The position numbers were made by a program, and so were the translations under genes. DNA of 32,650 bases from Apostichopus californicus (taxonomy: Eukaryota > Echinodermata > Holothuroidea > Aspidochirotida > Stichopodidae), in the NCBI GenBank assembly GCA_020650975.1, contig JAIPMN010009282.1, positions 1-32,650 of the forward strand, written 5' to 3'. This document shows, piece by piece, positions 25,401 through 31,753 of this stretch. Below the pieces are notes generated by a model. The model saw nothing but the letters and a program-made list of their open reading frames with translations, had not been told where the DNA came from and ran no database searches. Every line of letters starts with the position of its first letter. The first letter of the stretch is position 1.

Positions 25401-28400
25401 TCAAGAACAGGAGGAGGCAGAGGGTACGAACGAGATGATGGTGGTGGAGGAGATCAATGAGGACGACAGTGTCAAAGGTCAAGAGAATGGTAGTAAGGCA
25501 GAGGAGAAGGAGAAGGTGTCTGCGAAAGCTACTCCCCCGGCCACAGATACTCCTCTGGATCCGAAGGAGGTGAGAGACTATTTTACATTTTTTATGTATA
25601 TTTATATTTTTATGTTCTTTATTGTGGTTTATAACCCTGTCTTATATCATTTTTTACTTTTATTGCTGTTGTTATCACTTTTAGGTTTTCTTAAGTTTGG
25701 TAATTTTATATTCCAGGTATTGGTTCTTTTGTACAGTGCTCTTGAGCATGTTTTATTTCATGATAACAGCACTTTAATATATGGTATTTTATTGATATTT
25801 TATTTATTTATTTTATAACATCCAAGAGACACATCATTGCGGTGTGATAAATAGTGATAGAGCAAATAAATTATTAACTACAATGGGATGATGAAATGGT
25901 GCCCTTAAGAACAGTAGGTCCTGCACTCCAACTGACAAACCTATTTAGACCTTTATACTTAACACAACCAAAATTCTAACAACCTTGAGGCGTGAATCAG
26001 CAACACTGATGAAATGAAGTACAATAAAATGGTCTTCAAATGTCATGAAATGAAGAGAAGAAGAAATGGCCTGTAGAACAGTTTGGCTGTATCTCTACCA
26101 GTTTAATTACATGTAGTAAATAAGATTAACTGCTAGGCCCTCCCTTAGTATATATATATTTTAAATCTTCTAGATCAAGTTTAGTGACTCCTAAAACTCT
26201 TCAGACAGAGGCATTGAAACATTTCGTTTTACCACATGCGCAGACAGAGCAATAAAATTCTATAAAATGAGTCTATCCGGTGAAAGCCAATGAAGTAGTA
26301 AAGTGTTTGGTAGCAATTTTTATTTGTCATTTCCCACAACGCTGTAGCATTTCTGACCAAGATCTGCAGGTCTTTCTACGGACCGTAGGACCATAGCAAA
26401 GTAGAAAAGCTTCTTAGAGTTAGTCTACCTACCACCATCAGATTCACTGATTTCATTACTGCATTGTAAGTTCTGTCTACAGAAAAACCTGCTGTAGATA
26501 TTTTCGTTTGTATAGCAACTTTTAATAGCCAAGTTTAATAGTAAGATGCTTCGCTAATTCCTGCTAAATTGTTCCTTTATTATAAATTTTTATTAAAATC
26601 TTGAAAAAGCGATTTCTCAGCAAAAAAAAAGTATTCTTTTGGGTAGAAAACATGATTTCAATGTATTTACTGGGTTTTATATTTCAGGCTGAAGAGAAGA
26701 AGAAGAGAGAAGAGAAAGATAAGCAGCTCTTGGAGAGAAAGTACACCCTCCCCGATACCCCATCAATCCTGGTCCATCCATCCCCATCGGCTAAAGGCGG
26801 AAAGTTTGAGTGTACCATTACTAACCTCAGTGTTCTTCTGGACTATAGACCAGAGGACACCAAAGAACATTCCTTTGAGGTAAGCATCTAAAATGAGATT
26901 AAAAAAGTTATTGTAAATTTTTTTGTCAAAGTCAAAAGTATTGGGGAATTCAAGAAACACATGGTCACATTTTAACAATAATAGCTCTCCCCTTTCCTGC
27001 AAAAAATTGAATGGTCTTGTGGTTCATAGTATCACATACAAAACATTTCAATCCAAAATGGGCACCTTGCTAGCCAGGCAAGGTTGGGTTAGGAAGTTTT
27101 TCTCGATGACAGTAGAAAAGAATAACAACAGCCTGTACTTTTGATTGCTCATTTCTGCAAACCTTTCTTTTATTGAGAATCGATTGTTGTTGTCACAATG
27201 TGTTTTTCTGAAAACATGAAACATTAAGGTATTCTCTGTGTGTCAAATTGCTGTTTTTTTGAGGGTCTAAGATGTATTCTGTTAGATGGATAACTGTCAA
27301 GACGGAAGAGAGAGAGATACTAGGACTACATACCTTCCTTCTTTTAACCCGCCCACAGGTCTCGCTATTTGCAGAATTATTTAACGAGCTTCTGCAGCGA
27401 GACTTTGCGTTTAACATTTACCAAGCGATCTTGAAAGCACCTGAAAAGAAGGAAGAGAAGAAAGAAGAGAAAAAAGATAAAAAGGATAAGAAAGATGACA
27501 AGAAAGACGAGAAGAAAGATGAGAAGAAAGACGAGAAGAAAGAGGAGAAGAAAGAGGAGAAGAAAGAGGAGAAAAAGGAAGAAGATGGGGAGGAACCAAA
27601 GACAAAGAAGAGAAAGGTGGAGGACAAAGAAATAGATGAACAGACAAAGGTAGGATGGGTTTCATATTTACAGGCAGGGGGGGGGGGAGCTTCAAGTGTG
27701 ATTAAAATTAGTTAATGCAAACGGAACTGAACTCGCTACTAATTATGCAATGATTGTTTGCTTGTTTGTATTCCTGTAAAACCATTTTTATAGGTCATTT
27801 ATATTTCTTTACCAAAACTGAATTAAAAATAGTTAAAATGATTCTCAGGTTACCAGATTTGTCTTTTTACTGATTTATTTTTGTTACTTAGGCTGACGAA
27901 AAGAAGGACGAGGGAAAAGAGAAGAAACAAGACTCGACTACAATAGGTAAGTGATACAAATCTGTGTGTGGTAATTGAACATGGATTAAAAATAACTGGT
28001 TTCACTTGGTTGCCAGTCGGTGCTTAAATAAATGCACCATCTGTTGCCAGGTGCTGCCATCTATGAACAACCCTTGTTGCAATTTAAATCGTAGATTTGT
28101 TAAACAAACGATGGCGTGATTTAGCGTTATTTTTAACCATTAATCGCATTAGTACCCACATTTGGTGTTATTATTTATCACATGCCAAATGCTTTAATAT
28201 TCTTCAGTTTTCGAAAAATTCCAAAACTTTTCATCCGTCCGTGTACAAGGAGTTTGTCTACATTTATGAATTTTTCTGTTCAAAAACACGCTTTTGGTGA
28301 TTTATTCTTTTTCTCTGCTCATTTTTCCAGAGGATGGTAAAAAGGATGAGAAAAAGAAGGAGGAGAAGGGAAACAAAGTAGGAAATAAAAATAGATCATC

Positions 28401-31400
28401 ATCTCAGGAGAATATACCAAAAGGAAAAGTGGAGACGTTGGACCCCTCTCTCCTGCTCTCCTGTGTCTACTTTGACCAGAACCATTGCGGCTTCATCTTG
28501 GATAAAGATTTGGAAGATTTATTGAATTGCCTTGGTCTTAACCTTTCGAGGGCACAGGTGAGCAGTAGAATCAAGTAGGAGTAGTAGCTTGCTGCTGATA
28601 TCTGTTTGCTTGTTTGTATGTTTGTTAGTTTGTATGCATGTATGTATGTTTGTTGGTTTGTATATTTGATTGTTTGTATGTTTGTATGCTTGGTTTTTCT
28701 TTGGTTGCTTGTTGGTTTTGCTTATATTTTGTAGTCACTGAGATATCCAAGTAAAATAGCAAGGTATATAGCTCAGTGGTTAACGCCGGTGCCTTTCAAT
28801 CATAAGGTCCCCGGTTGGAGTCACTCCCAGATTAATGAATGTCGTCCATTTACAGAGTTGTTGACAATTAACAATTCATAATCATGGACGTTAAATATGA
28901 ATGTAAGAGACTGACTTTGGCCAGCTTGCGGCTTTGATAAGCCAATGAGGCTTCTTCGTGAGTTCCTGCTTGCAGGAGGATCTAATATACATACACATAA
29001 AAAGTGAGAAATGAAGTTACGCATTACAGGGGTTTCTAAGGAGATATAGTGGAAGATGTGGATATGCATGAAGAGGTTACTGAGAACGCACAGAATGTGA
29101 AGATACAGGTTTATGTGCAGGGTGATGGTGATAGGGGTTGGGGGAAGAGGAGGGGTTATAAAAAGTTATATAGTTACAGGACATGGCACTAGAATAAACT
29201 ACTTTAATTTTTTGTTTGTTATGATGAGGTCTTCCCCCAATTTCTTACATCAGTAATTAAAATTTTGAAGAACAAACAATTGCCTTGAAATTTGTCATTT
29301 ATAAAAGTCCATACATAATATATATATTGTTCATTGAATTGGACAGTAGTGTATTCGTCATGCTGTGTGTTAAACACAGGCCGTGTTCTCATTGCAATTA
29401 CAACAGCATTGGTATTGCATATGGTAGTTAGCCTGGAAGGCAGGTACTTAACAATACAAAACAAATGCATATATACATGTGGGAAGCAAAATGGCTCTTT
29501 GCTTCAGGTGGCTGAGGTGGGGTATCCAATGATTTTAAATATGGTGCCGTCTAGGTGTTACCTGCCTGTGATGAAGTAAGTTATTTCAGGGTAACTACCA
29601 TGTGAGAATTCAGTGTACTCTGTAAAATGATTCTATAGAGAGACTTGAAATTTAAAGGGGGCTGGGGTTGGTGTGGAGGGGGGATCTTGAACTCTTCATT
29701 TTGAAGTGAATATGCAAGCATCTTTTAGCCCTTTTGATTCTGTTGTCCAAGTGACAAGCTATCTCTGCGTGGTTTTGCACAGGTCCGTAAACTGATGCAC
29801 AAGGTGTTGTCCAGGGATACGTGGCATTACCGTAAAATGACCGATGGAATCAGAGAGAAGGACAAAGATGAAAACTCTCTAGTCAAGGAAGAGACAAATG
29901 GGCCGACTGTGGAAGAACCTTACAGAGGTACGATGGAAAATCTTAAAATTCAGTACATAAAATGATGCCTAATTGCTCATGAAATCTCCACACCCATAGT
30001 TTGCTGTTCTGGGTCCTATCGAATGCAATTGGGGTGTGGTTCTTGGTTACACGGTATGCTAAGGAACTATGGCTTCTGATTGGCACCTCTCCTCCCCCCC
30101 CCTCCCACCCCCCTTATCTCCCAGCAAGCAATTAATCACATAGGAATACCCATGGCAACTGAGAGGTAGATTACTTGTTGGTAGAGGAGAGCATTCTAGT
30201 GAAAAATATCTTGGCTCTTCTAATGATTTCAAATTACTTTGATGTGGTAGGCATAACATAAAAGCAGGATTGAAGCTTTGATACCCAATGACATAGCAGC
30301 ATCTTTTTTTGCATTATTATAATTGTTATAAACATTCTAGATATTATGTTCACATCTTTTGAAATTTACGACCTTACAGTGACTTAATTTTGTCTGTAAT
30401 CTTCAGCTTATTTTCTTGCACTGTTTTTTTTTGTGTGAATTGTACTTAATAATGTTTTTGCAAGATATCGAAGCGTAACGGAATATATTTATCATTTTCC
30501 ACAGGAAATTTGACCCTGCTGGAATCACTACGGGTAAAATCAGCGAAGCTGAAAGCTGGCGGGTACGTCGACACGGGTATGGTCTTTTTCCAAGGGGCCC
30601 TGGTGGACCTAGCGAGTGTCATGTCCAGGTTGAAGAAGAGTGAACATCAGAGAAAACAAGACGAGAATAAAATCAATCAATTACAGAAAGAATCTGGTAA
30701 GAGACTTTCAGTGTAACACTGCTGGTCCTATTGTGTGTAGTTTAAAAATCTAGCAGACTAGTGTTATAGTCACAAACAGGCTTGTGTTTGCGTGGACTTT
30801 TTGACATACAAAACTTAAAAATTTGCATATTCATTTCTGTGGAAAAGAGGTTCCTCATGCTAATAATGTCATTGCAAGGAACCAGTCAAATATGAACAGG
30901 GGATAACAGGTATCTGAATAACAGGTATCTGGGATAACAGGTTTTGGGGGGTTCCAAAGGAGTGCATAATTGCTTTCCAAGTTTTATGGTTACTAGTGCT
31001 ATGGTGCTATGTCATTAGATGCAATTAAGGCTAGCATCTGGGAGGTTTTCCCATCTAAAATTCAAACCATGGGGGAAGAAAAGTCCAAAATGAGTTCAAA
31101 CTTTCAGGGTGGATGTTTTACAAGCATATGTGGCAGCTTAGCATCTTTAATATAACTGCCTTTCCGTAATTAACTGCAATTTCAGGATGAAGGTCACATG
31201 TTGTCGATGATATTGCAAATATTTTCACCTTGTGAAATGGCTTTTCATCGGTCTCCCTACAAACCCCCTCTTCCCCCGCCCCCCGTTCACCTACCTTCTC
31301 CTCCCTTTGACCTACTACAACCACTAATGAGATTAATTAAGAAATTTAAGCTCTGTATGACTGGCAGGATTACTAAAAGCTGCTGATTACGTTTTATAAC

Positions 31401-31753
31401 TACATTTTTAATTTCCAAGAGGAATTCACGCAACTAAGTTTATTTGATATTATTCTTACTCTTACGTTTCAGACAAATGGAAAGCCGCGGCAAACAGCAG
31501 CCAGGAGTCCATGAAATCACTCGACCTCGACGTGGAGAACCTGAGGAAGAAACTCCACGAGACAGAGGACAGCCTTCGATCCTCCAAGCGGAAGAACGAC
31601 GACTTCAGGTCGTGCGTGGAGAAGGCTCACAAAGGCATTGAGGACATCTCAAGCAGGTTCAAGGTGGTCCTAGATAGAGAGGACCGCAAGGAGAAGGACA
31701 AGGAGAAGAAAGCCACAGCCTCGTCGTCCGACAAAAAAGACAACAAAACCTGA
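1313..31753 (+). CDS. CCAR1: CCAR1 (CARP1) homolog, 16 exons, 5' partial
   Basis: Spliced coding region of a cell division cycle and apoptosis regulator 1 homolog. Vertebrate CCAR1 is a nuclear coactivator that links Mediator to nuclear receptors, p53 and beta-catenin, and it also affects apoptosis and splicing. The 16 exons listed below join in frame to 1,137 residues. Numbering from the first visible residue gives: S1-like domain 37-100, Q/P linker 101-160, Arg/Glu-rich and RS region 160-240, conserved block 240-340, degenerate Nudix (DBC1) domain about 360-470, acidic linker, SAP 566-593, conserved block 678-765, Lys/Glu repeats with NLS 770-838, EF-hand-like segment about 899-935, coiled coil 1015-1115. 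Human CCAR1 is about 1,150 residues with roughly 120 before the matching start, so the N-terminus here lies outside the window. CCAR2/DBC1 is the paralog; the SAP domain and the order of domains favour CCAR1. Identification is from recalled family sequence, not a search. Confidence 0.95.
3490..3540 (+). repeat. GGGA/GGTA purine-rich simple repeat
   Basis: Degenerate repeats of GGGAGG, GGTAGG and GGAAGG make a nearly pure purine tract. Several GGG runs could support a G-quadruplex or triplex. Probably ordinary microsatellite sequence. Confidence 0.8.
5205..5310. repeat. Interspersed repeat with AGCGCCTTAT/ATAAGGCGCT stem
   Basis: AGCGCCTTAT at 5246-5255 and ATAAGGCGCT at 5272-5281 form a perfect 10-bp stem with a 16-nt loop, preceded by a TTTATTTATTTATTTTACAA tract. 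Similar stem-loops recur as interspersed repeats in marine invertebrate genomes, from memory. I cannot assign it to a family. Confidence 0.6.
6384..6769. mobile_element. Non-autonomous hAT element (MITE) with 8-bp TSD
   Basis: The 370-bp element spans 6392-6761. It starts CAGTGGCGTAGGAA and ends TTCCTACGCCCTTG, so 12 of 14 terminal positions pair as inverted repeats. The 8-bp target duplication ATTACATT is perfect at 6384-6391 and 6762-6769. CAG-type termini with an 8-bp TSD are diagnostic of the hAT superfamily. No transposase frame is present. The ends are rich in G or C runs. The interior holds two diverged copies, about 77 bp apart, of a block containing GATGCAATTTGGTGC. Confidence 0.92.
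9029..9143 (+). CDS. CCAR1: CCAR1 exon 2: end of S1-like domain
   Basis: Residues 62-100. The acceptor is CTTTACAG/CACTG and the donor CAG/GTAAGA, entered with one base completing the split Ser codon and left in phase 0. It encodes VGEKVLVEATFNPNMPFKWN then TRVQPLPNQ, the most conserved stretch of the CCAR1/CCAR2 S1-like fold; vertebrate CCAR1 has nearly the same run. Confidence 0.96.
9144..9870 (+). other. Intron 2
   Basis: A 727-bp intron bounded by GTAAGA and TGTGTCACAG. AT-rich, with no repeat or ORF that I can interpret. Confidence 0.9.
9871..9994 (+). CDS. CCAR1: CCAR1 exon 3: Q/P/M-rich linker
   Basis: Residues 101-141 plus one base. The acceptor is TGTGTCACAG/GTTCC and the donor CATA/GTAAGT, close to consensus. 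It encodes a low-complexity linker with LTPQQLSAVGINQMVQQQS, then a PPPP run and alternating Met-Gly. The Gln-rich character fits the linker after the S1-like domain in CCAR1, but residues are not conserved. Assignment rests on splice signals and phase. Confidence 0.88.
9995..10221 (+). other. Intron 3
   Basis: Short 227-bp intron with a strong GTAAGT donor and a T-rich tract before the TTTCAATCAG acceptor. Confidence 0.9.
10222..10567 (+). CDS. CCAR1: CCAR1 exon 4: Arg/Glu-rich and RS-like region
   Basis: Residues 142-256 plus two bases. The acceptor is TTTCAATCAG/TAGATC and the donor GATAT/GTGAGT. A long run of Arg, Glu and Asp (about residues 163-220) precedes an RS-like stretch with RRSRSPRRSPKRARK and then the conserved PRYVVQVPRFPLD, equivalent to the segment before the conserved central block in human CCAR1. 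RS-type regions usually mediate contacts with splicing and RNA-binding proteins. A 60-codon Arg-rich ORF in another frame (10291-10473) is a shadow of this exon. Confidence 0.95.
10568..11978 (+). other. Intron 4, mostly a hAT insertion
   Basis: A 1,411-bp intron of which 1,047 bp is one hAT-type element (10761-11807). Subtracting the element and one target copy leaves about 360 bp. A run of G at about 10655-10667 lies upstream of the insertion. Confidence 0.9.
10753..11815. mobile_element. Non-autonomous hAT element with subterminal GTTTCTTCC array
   Basis: The element spans 10761-11807 and begins CAGGGTTCG and ends CGAACCCTG (perfect 9-bp inverted termini). The target duplication TTATAGTG is perfect at 10753-10760 and 11808-11815. 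About 11 copies of TTTCTTCC or its complement lie within 110 bp of the two ends. The palindromic block GGAAGAAATAGGTTTCTTCC occurs at both ends in the same orientation. Arrays of short subterminal motifs are typical transposase binding sites in hAT elements. I found no transposase ORF in the AT-rich interior, so it probably moves in trans. Confidence 0.94.
11979..12204 (+). CDS. CCAR1: CCAR1 exon 5: conserved central block
   Basis: Residues 257-332. The acceptor is TTCCTCTTCCAG/TTCAA and the donor AAG/GTAGGG. It encodes LELRKRYTNLYIPSDFF, then DAFPLGRPFN and LEPPDISYQFSAK. These align closely to the vertebrate segment between the RS region and the Nudix-like domain, one of the best-conserved parts of the family. 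Its biochemical role is not settled. Confidence 0.97.
12205..12806 (+). other. Intron 5 with a 65-bp minisatellite
   Basis: A 602-bp intron. About 175 bp of it is a tandem repeat (12301-12475); the remainder is AT-rich with A and T runs. Confidence 0.9.
12301..12475. repeat. 65-bp tandem repeat, about 2.7 copies
   Basis: Units start at 12301, 12366 and 12431 with GCCAGATAAA, GTTAGATAAA and GCCAGATTAA. Each contains short inverted pieces such as CCAGATA/TATCTGG and CCAGTTATATCTGG, so every unit can fold. Units differ at scattered positions, indicating an old array. Confidence 0.92.
12807..13087 (+). CDS. CCAR1: CCAR1 exon 6: degenerate Nudix (DBC1) domain, first part
   Basis: Residues 333-425 plus two bases of a Trp codon. 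The acceptor is CCTGATAG/GTCATG and the donor TG/GTAAGG. It encodes FQHPARILSFLVG, then MAIGGPWSPSLDGPDP and ALAGIDLSACGQW, nearly diagnostic of CCAR1/CCAR2. The fold belongs to the Nudix superfamily but has no REUXEE catalytic motif here, as in the rest of the family. Published analysis of the CCAR2/DBC1 group proposed that this domain binds NAD-type metabolites without hydrolysing them. Confidence 0.97.
13088..15918 (+). other. Intron 6 with assembly gap
   Basis: A 2.8 kb intron with a scaffold gap of ten N at 14893-14902 inside G-rich sequence. A 127-codon ORF at 14202-14585 shows no domain and no homology that I recognise; I regard it as chance. Confidence 0.85.
14866..14928. other. 10-N gap with duplicated flanks
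   Basis: The 27 bp before the gap (14866-14892) and the 26 bp after it (14903-14928) are the same GTTTTGTG plus G-run plus AGGGGAGGG sequence, differing by one G. This looks like two contig ends that overlap but were not merged, so the duplication is probably an assembly artefact. Confidence 0.9.
15919..16147 (+). CDS. CCAR1: CCAR1 exon 7: Nudix-like domain, second part (3' end uncertain)
   Basis: Residues 426-502 as drawn. The acceptor CCTACTAG/GTATCG completes the split Trp codon and continues YRFLEIRYHRGEQKGR, then VETVVIFVPDVWNLTPTKTE, matching the end of the CCAR1 Nudix-like domain. A serine run (SSSSSS) and KKEAESPPPS follow. The donor is not clear. Four sites keep the required phase 0: GTGAAG after 16114, GTTGCA after 16147, a GC donor after CAG at 16177, and GTTAAT after 16201. 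I chose 16147 because the codons up to there look coding; the alternatives change the protein by -11, +10 or +18 residues. The frame stays open to 16363, but the tail reads like intron. Confidence 0.85.
16148..16988 (+). other. Intron 7
   Basis: T-rich intron of about 840 bp ending in a strong acceptor (TTTTCTGTTTTTGCAG). It contains a tandem 14-bp duplication GTCCAGTTGCGAAA (16638-16651 and 16652-16665) and a pair of TGACCT half-sites at 16575-16592. Confidence 0.8.
16575..16592 (-). promoter_or_regulatory. Two TGACCT half-sites, 6-bp spacing
   Basis: TGACCT at 16575-16580 and 16587-16592; on the minus strand both half-sites read AAAGGTCA. DR6 is a less common nuclear receptor arrangement. 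Could be chance. Confidence 0.3.
16989..17177 (+). CDS. CCAR1: CCAR1 exon 8: acidic linker
   Basis: Residues 503-565. The acceptor is TTTTTGCAG/CCTCAG and the donor AAA/GTATGG, phase 0 at both ends. A Glu/Lys-rich linker ends in THWNDLDPKTMK, equivalent to THWSKLDPKTMK just before the SAP domain of human CCAR1. Confidence 0.96.
18969..19144. mobile_element. Short hAT-like MITE
   Basis: A 162-bp element at 18976-19137 starts CAGGCATGAGC and ends GCTCATCCCTG: inverted termini of 11 bp with one mismatch. TCTTTCC flanks both sides (18969-18975 and 19138-19144); an 8-bp hAT duplication would need one mismatch. The interior holds CCGCGAATTCGCCGAATTTCCG. No coding capacity. Confidence 0.75.
19967..20071. 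repeat. 53-bp tandem duplication with CCTCTACA tail
   Basis: TACATACCTCCCACAAACGT begins at 19967 and again at 20020, about two copies with small differences. They are followed by three shorter units based on ACCTCTACAK near 20055-20090. Confidence 0.85.
20167..20182 (+). promoter_or_regulatory. Perfect AGGTCA DR4 (possible nuclear receptor site)
   Basis: AGGTCA at 20167-20172 and again at 20177-20182, spaced by GAGC. Direct repeats with 4-bp spacing are the classical binding mode of RXR heterodimers such as TR and LXR types. Deep intronic position; function is inference. Confidence 0.4.
22554..22822. mobile_element. Foldback MITE with about 40-bp inverted termini
   Basis: The left end, from TTACGAGTTCCATCTGG through TAGCCCTCGCTCGG, pairs with the right end at 34 of 40 positions. 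Inner pieces also pair (GTAACCAAAG near 22638 with CTTCGGTTAC near 22732), so most of the 269 bp can fold into one long hairpin. No clear target duplication and no ORF. Superfamily unassigned. Confidence 0.8.
24360..24500. repeat. Palindrome-rich patch
   Basis: CTCGAGTGCACTCGAG at 24367-24382 is a perfect 16-bp palindrome. Downstream are GTACTCGAGAGTAC (6-bp arms, 2-nt loop) and GTATCC/GGATAC arms around a 10-nt loop, with several GTAC/ACTC motifs between. Confidence 0.75.
25234..25569 (+). CDS. CCAR1: CCAR1 exon 9: SAP domain and acidic tail
   Basis: Residues 566-677. The acceptor is TTTCTTTCATAG/GTTCAA and the donor GAG/GTGAGA. The SAP helix-extended-helix motif covers 566-593, with LREELDSRGL then KGLKSQLVARL, the spacing expected of a DNA/chromatin-binding SAP domain. 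A long Glu/Lys-rich acidic stretch follows. SAP is present in CCAR1 and absent or degenerate in vertebrate CCAR2, which supports the CCAR1 assignment. Confidence 0.97.
25570..26687 (+). other. Intron 9
   Basis: 1.1 kb AT-rich intron; the first 250 bp is T-rich and happens to remain open in the exon-9 frame to 25818. I see no repeat or RNA gene that I can support. Confidence 0.85.
26688..26879 (+). CDS. CCAR1: CCAR1 exon 10: conserved post-SAP block
   Basis: Residues 678-741. The acceptor is TATATTTCAG/GCTGAA and the donor GAG/GTAAGC. It encodes a charged helix, then RKYTLPDTPSILVHPSPSAKGG and CTITNLSVLLDYRPEDTKEHSFE, which tracks vertebrate CCAR1 closely. It is probably a folded segment C-terminal to SAP; no biochemical activity is assigned to it. 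Confidence 0.97.
26880..27358 (+). other. Intron 10
   Basis: A 479-bp intron ending in CCCGCCCACAG. Nothing else recognised. Confidence 0.9.
27359..27649 (+). CDS. CCAR1: CCAR1 exon 11: conserved helix, Lys/Glu repeat and NLS
   Basis: Residues 742-838. The acceptor is GCCCACAG/GTCTCG and the donor AAG/GTAGGA. It opens with VSLFAELFNELLQRDF, matching vertebrate CCAR1, then enters a Lys/Glu/Asp repeat built from a 12-bp DNA unit (27497-27580, encoding EKKD/EKKE). Near the end PKTKKRKVED (from 27596) reads as a classical monopartite nuclear localisation signal at the position of PKPKRRK in human CCAR1. Serine- and proline-rich minus-strand frames here are shadows of the purine-rich coding strand. 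Confidence 0.96.
27497..27580 (+). repeat. 12-bp coding minisatellite (GAGAAGAAAGAM)
   Basis: Seven consecutive 12-bp units, in frame, with variation mostly at the last base (GAC, GAT, GAG). The strand is almost pure purine from about 27443 to 27595, so it could form triplex and is likely to vary in length between individuals. Confidence 0.92.
27892..27946 (+). CDS. CCAR1: CCAR1 exon 12: 55-nt acidic/basic exon
   Basis: Residues 839-856 plus one base. The acceptor is TTGTTACTTAG/GCTGAC and the donor ATAG/GTAAGT. It encodes ADEKKDEGKEKKQDSTTI, a continuation of the charged linker. Not a multiple of 3, so skipping it would break the frame. Identity rests on splice sites, phase and composition. 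Confidence 0.88.
27947..28330 (+). other. Intron 12
   Basis: A 384-bp intron with a strong GTAAGT donor and TTTTTCCAG acceptor. No other feature seen. Confidence 0.9.
28331..28557 (+). CDS. CCAR1: CCAR1 exon 13: linker and EF-hand-like segment
   Basis: Residues 857-932. The acceptor is ATTTTTCCAG/AGGATG and the donor CAG/GTGAGC. After a Lys/Glu linker it encodes SLLLSCVYFDQNHCGFILDK, then DLEDLLNCLGLNLSRAQ, equivalent to the EF-hand-like region of vertebrate CCAR1. The loop DQNHCGFILDKD resembles an EF-hand but lacks several Asp/Asn ligands, so calcium binding is doubtful. The linker is shorter than the long acidic insert in human CCAR1. Confidence 0.96.
28605..28725 (+). repeat. GTTT/GTAT simple repeat
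   Basis: Degenerate tetranucleotide array of GTTT, GTAT and GCAT units, typical microsatellite. Confidence 0.85.
28759..29000 (+). mobile_element. tRNA-derived SINE
   Basis: The 5' part is tRNA-like. The A box TAGCTCAGTGG (28769-28779) is exact, and a diverged B box GGTTGGAGTCA (28813-28823) lies 33 nt further, the spacing of an internal Pol III promoter. A tRNA-unrelated body of about 150 bp follows, with hairpins GGCTT-TGAT-AAGCC and TCCTGC-TT-GCAGGA, and a TACATACACATAAAAA tail. The acceptor stem does not close, so it is not a working tRNA gene. Flanking target duplications are not clear. Confidence 0.85.
29783..29927 (+). CDS. CCAR1: CCAR1 exon 14: helix after EF-hand-like segment
   Basis: Residues 933-980 plus one base. 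The acceptor is TTTTGCACAG/GTCCGT and the donor AGAG/GTACGA. It encodes VRKLMHKVLSRDTWHYRKMT and then a charged linker, matching VKKLLNKVVLRESCFYRKLT in human CCAR1. Confidence 0.95.
29928..30504 (+). other. Intron 14
   Basis: A 577-bp intron ending in TTTTCCACAG; contains a C-rich run near 30092-30112. Nothing else supported. Confidence 0.9.
30505..30696 (+). CDS. CCAR1: CCAR1 exon 15: C-terminal domain and start of coiled coil
   Basis: Residues 981-1044 plus one base. The acceptor is TTTTCCACAG/GAAATT and the donor TCTG/GTAAGA. It contains VFFQGALVDLASVMSRLKKS, equivalent to IVYNGAMVDVGSLLQKLEKS in human CCAR1, then a heptad-like charged helix leading into the coiled coil. Confidence 0.95.
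30697..31472 (+). other. Intron 15
   Basis: A 776-bp intron. It contains a short tandem ATAACAGGTATCTG (about 30903-30945) and a C-rich tract near 31263-31310. The acceptor is CTTACGTTTCAG. Confidence 0.9.
31473..31753 (+). CDS. CCAR1: CCAR1 exon 16: C-terminal coiled coil and stop
   Basis: Residues 1045-1137 and TGA at 31751-31753. The acceptor is CTTACGTTTCAG/ACAAAT. It encodes a coiled coil with leucines at heptad-like spacing (SLDLDVENLRKKLHETEDSL), then EKAHKGIEDISSRFKVVL, aligned with the end of human CCAR1, and a Lys/Asp/Ser tail. This exon is more GC-rich than its flanks, as expected for coding sequence. Confidence 0.96.

Larger units (their letters stand above)
28558..29782 (+). other. 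Intron 13 with SINE
   Basis: 1.2 kb intron. A GTTT/GTAT simple repeat occupies about 28605-28725, and a tRNA-derived SINE follows at about 28759-29000. Confidence 0.88.

Noticed and set aside
25887-25945. ATGATGA ... CTGA pair in intron 9
   Set aside because: Short for a C/D snoRNA and without a terminal stem.
27411-27695. Minus-strand Ser/Pro- and Ser/Phe-rich ORFs opposite exon 11
   Set aside because: Shadows of the purine-rich coding repeat, with no stop codons because of its composition.
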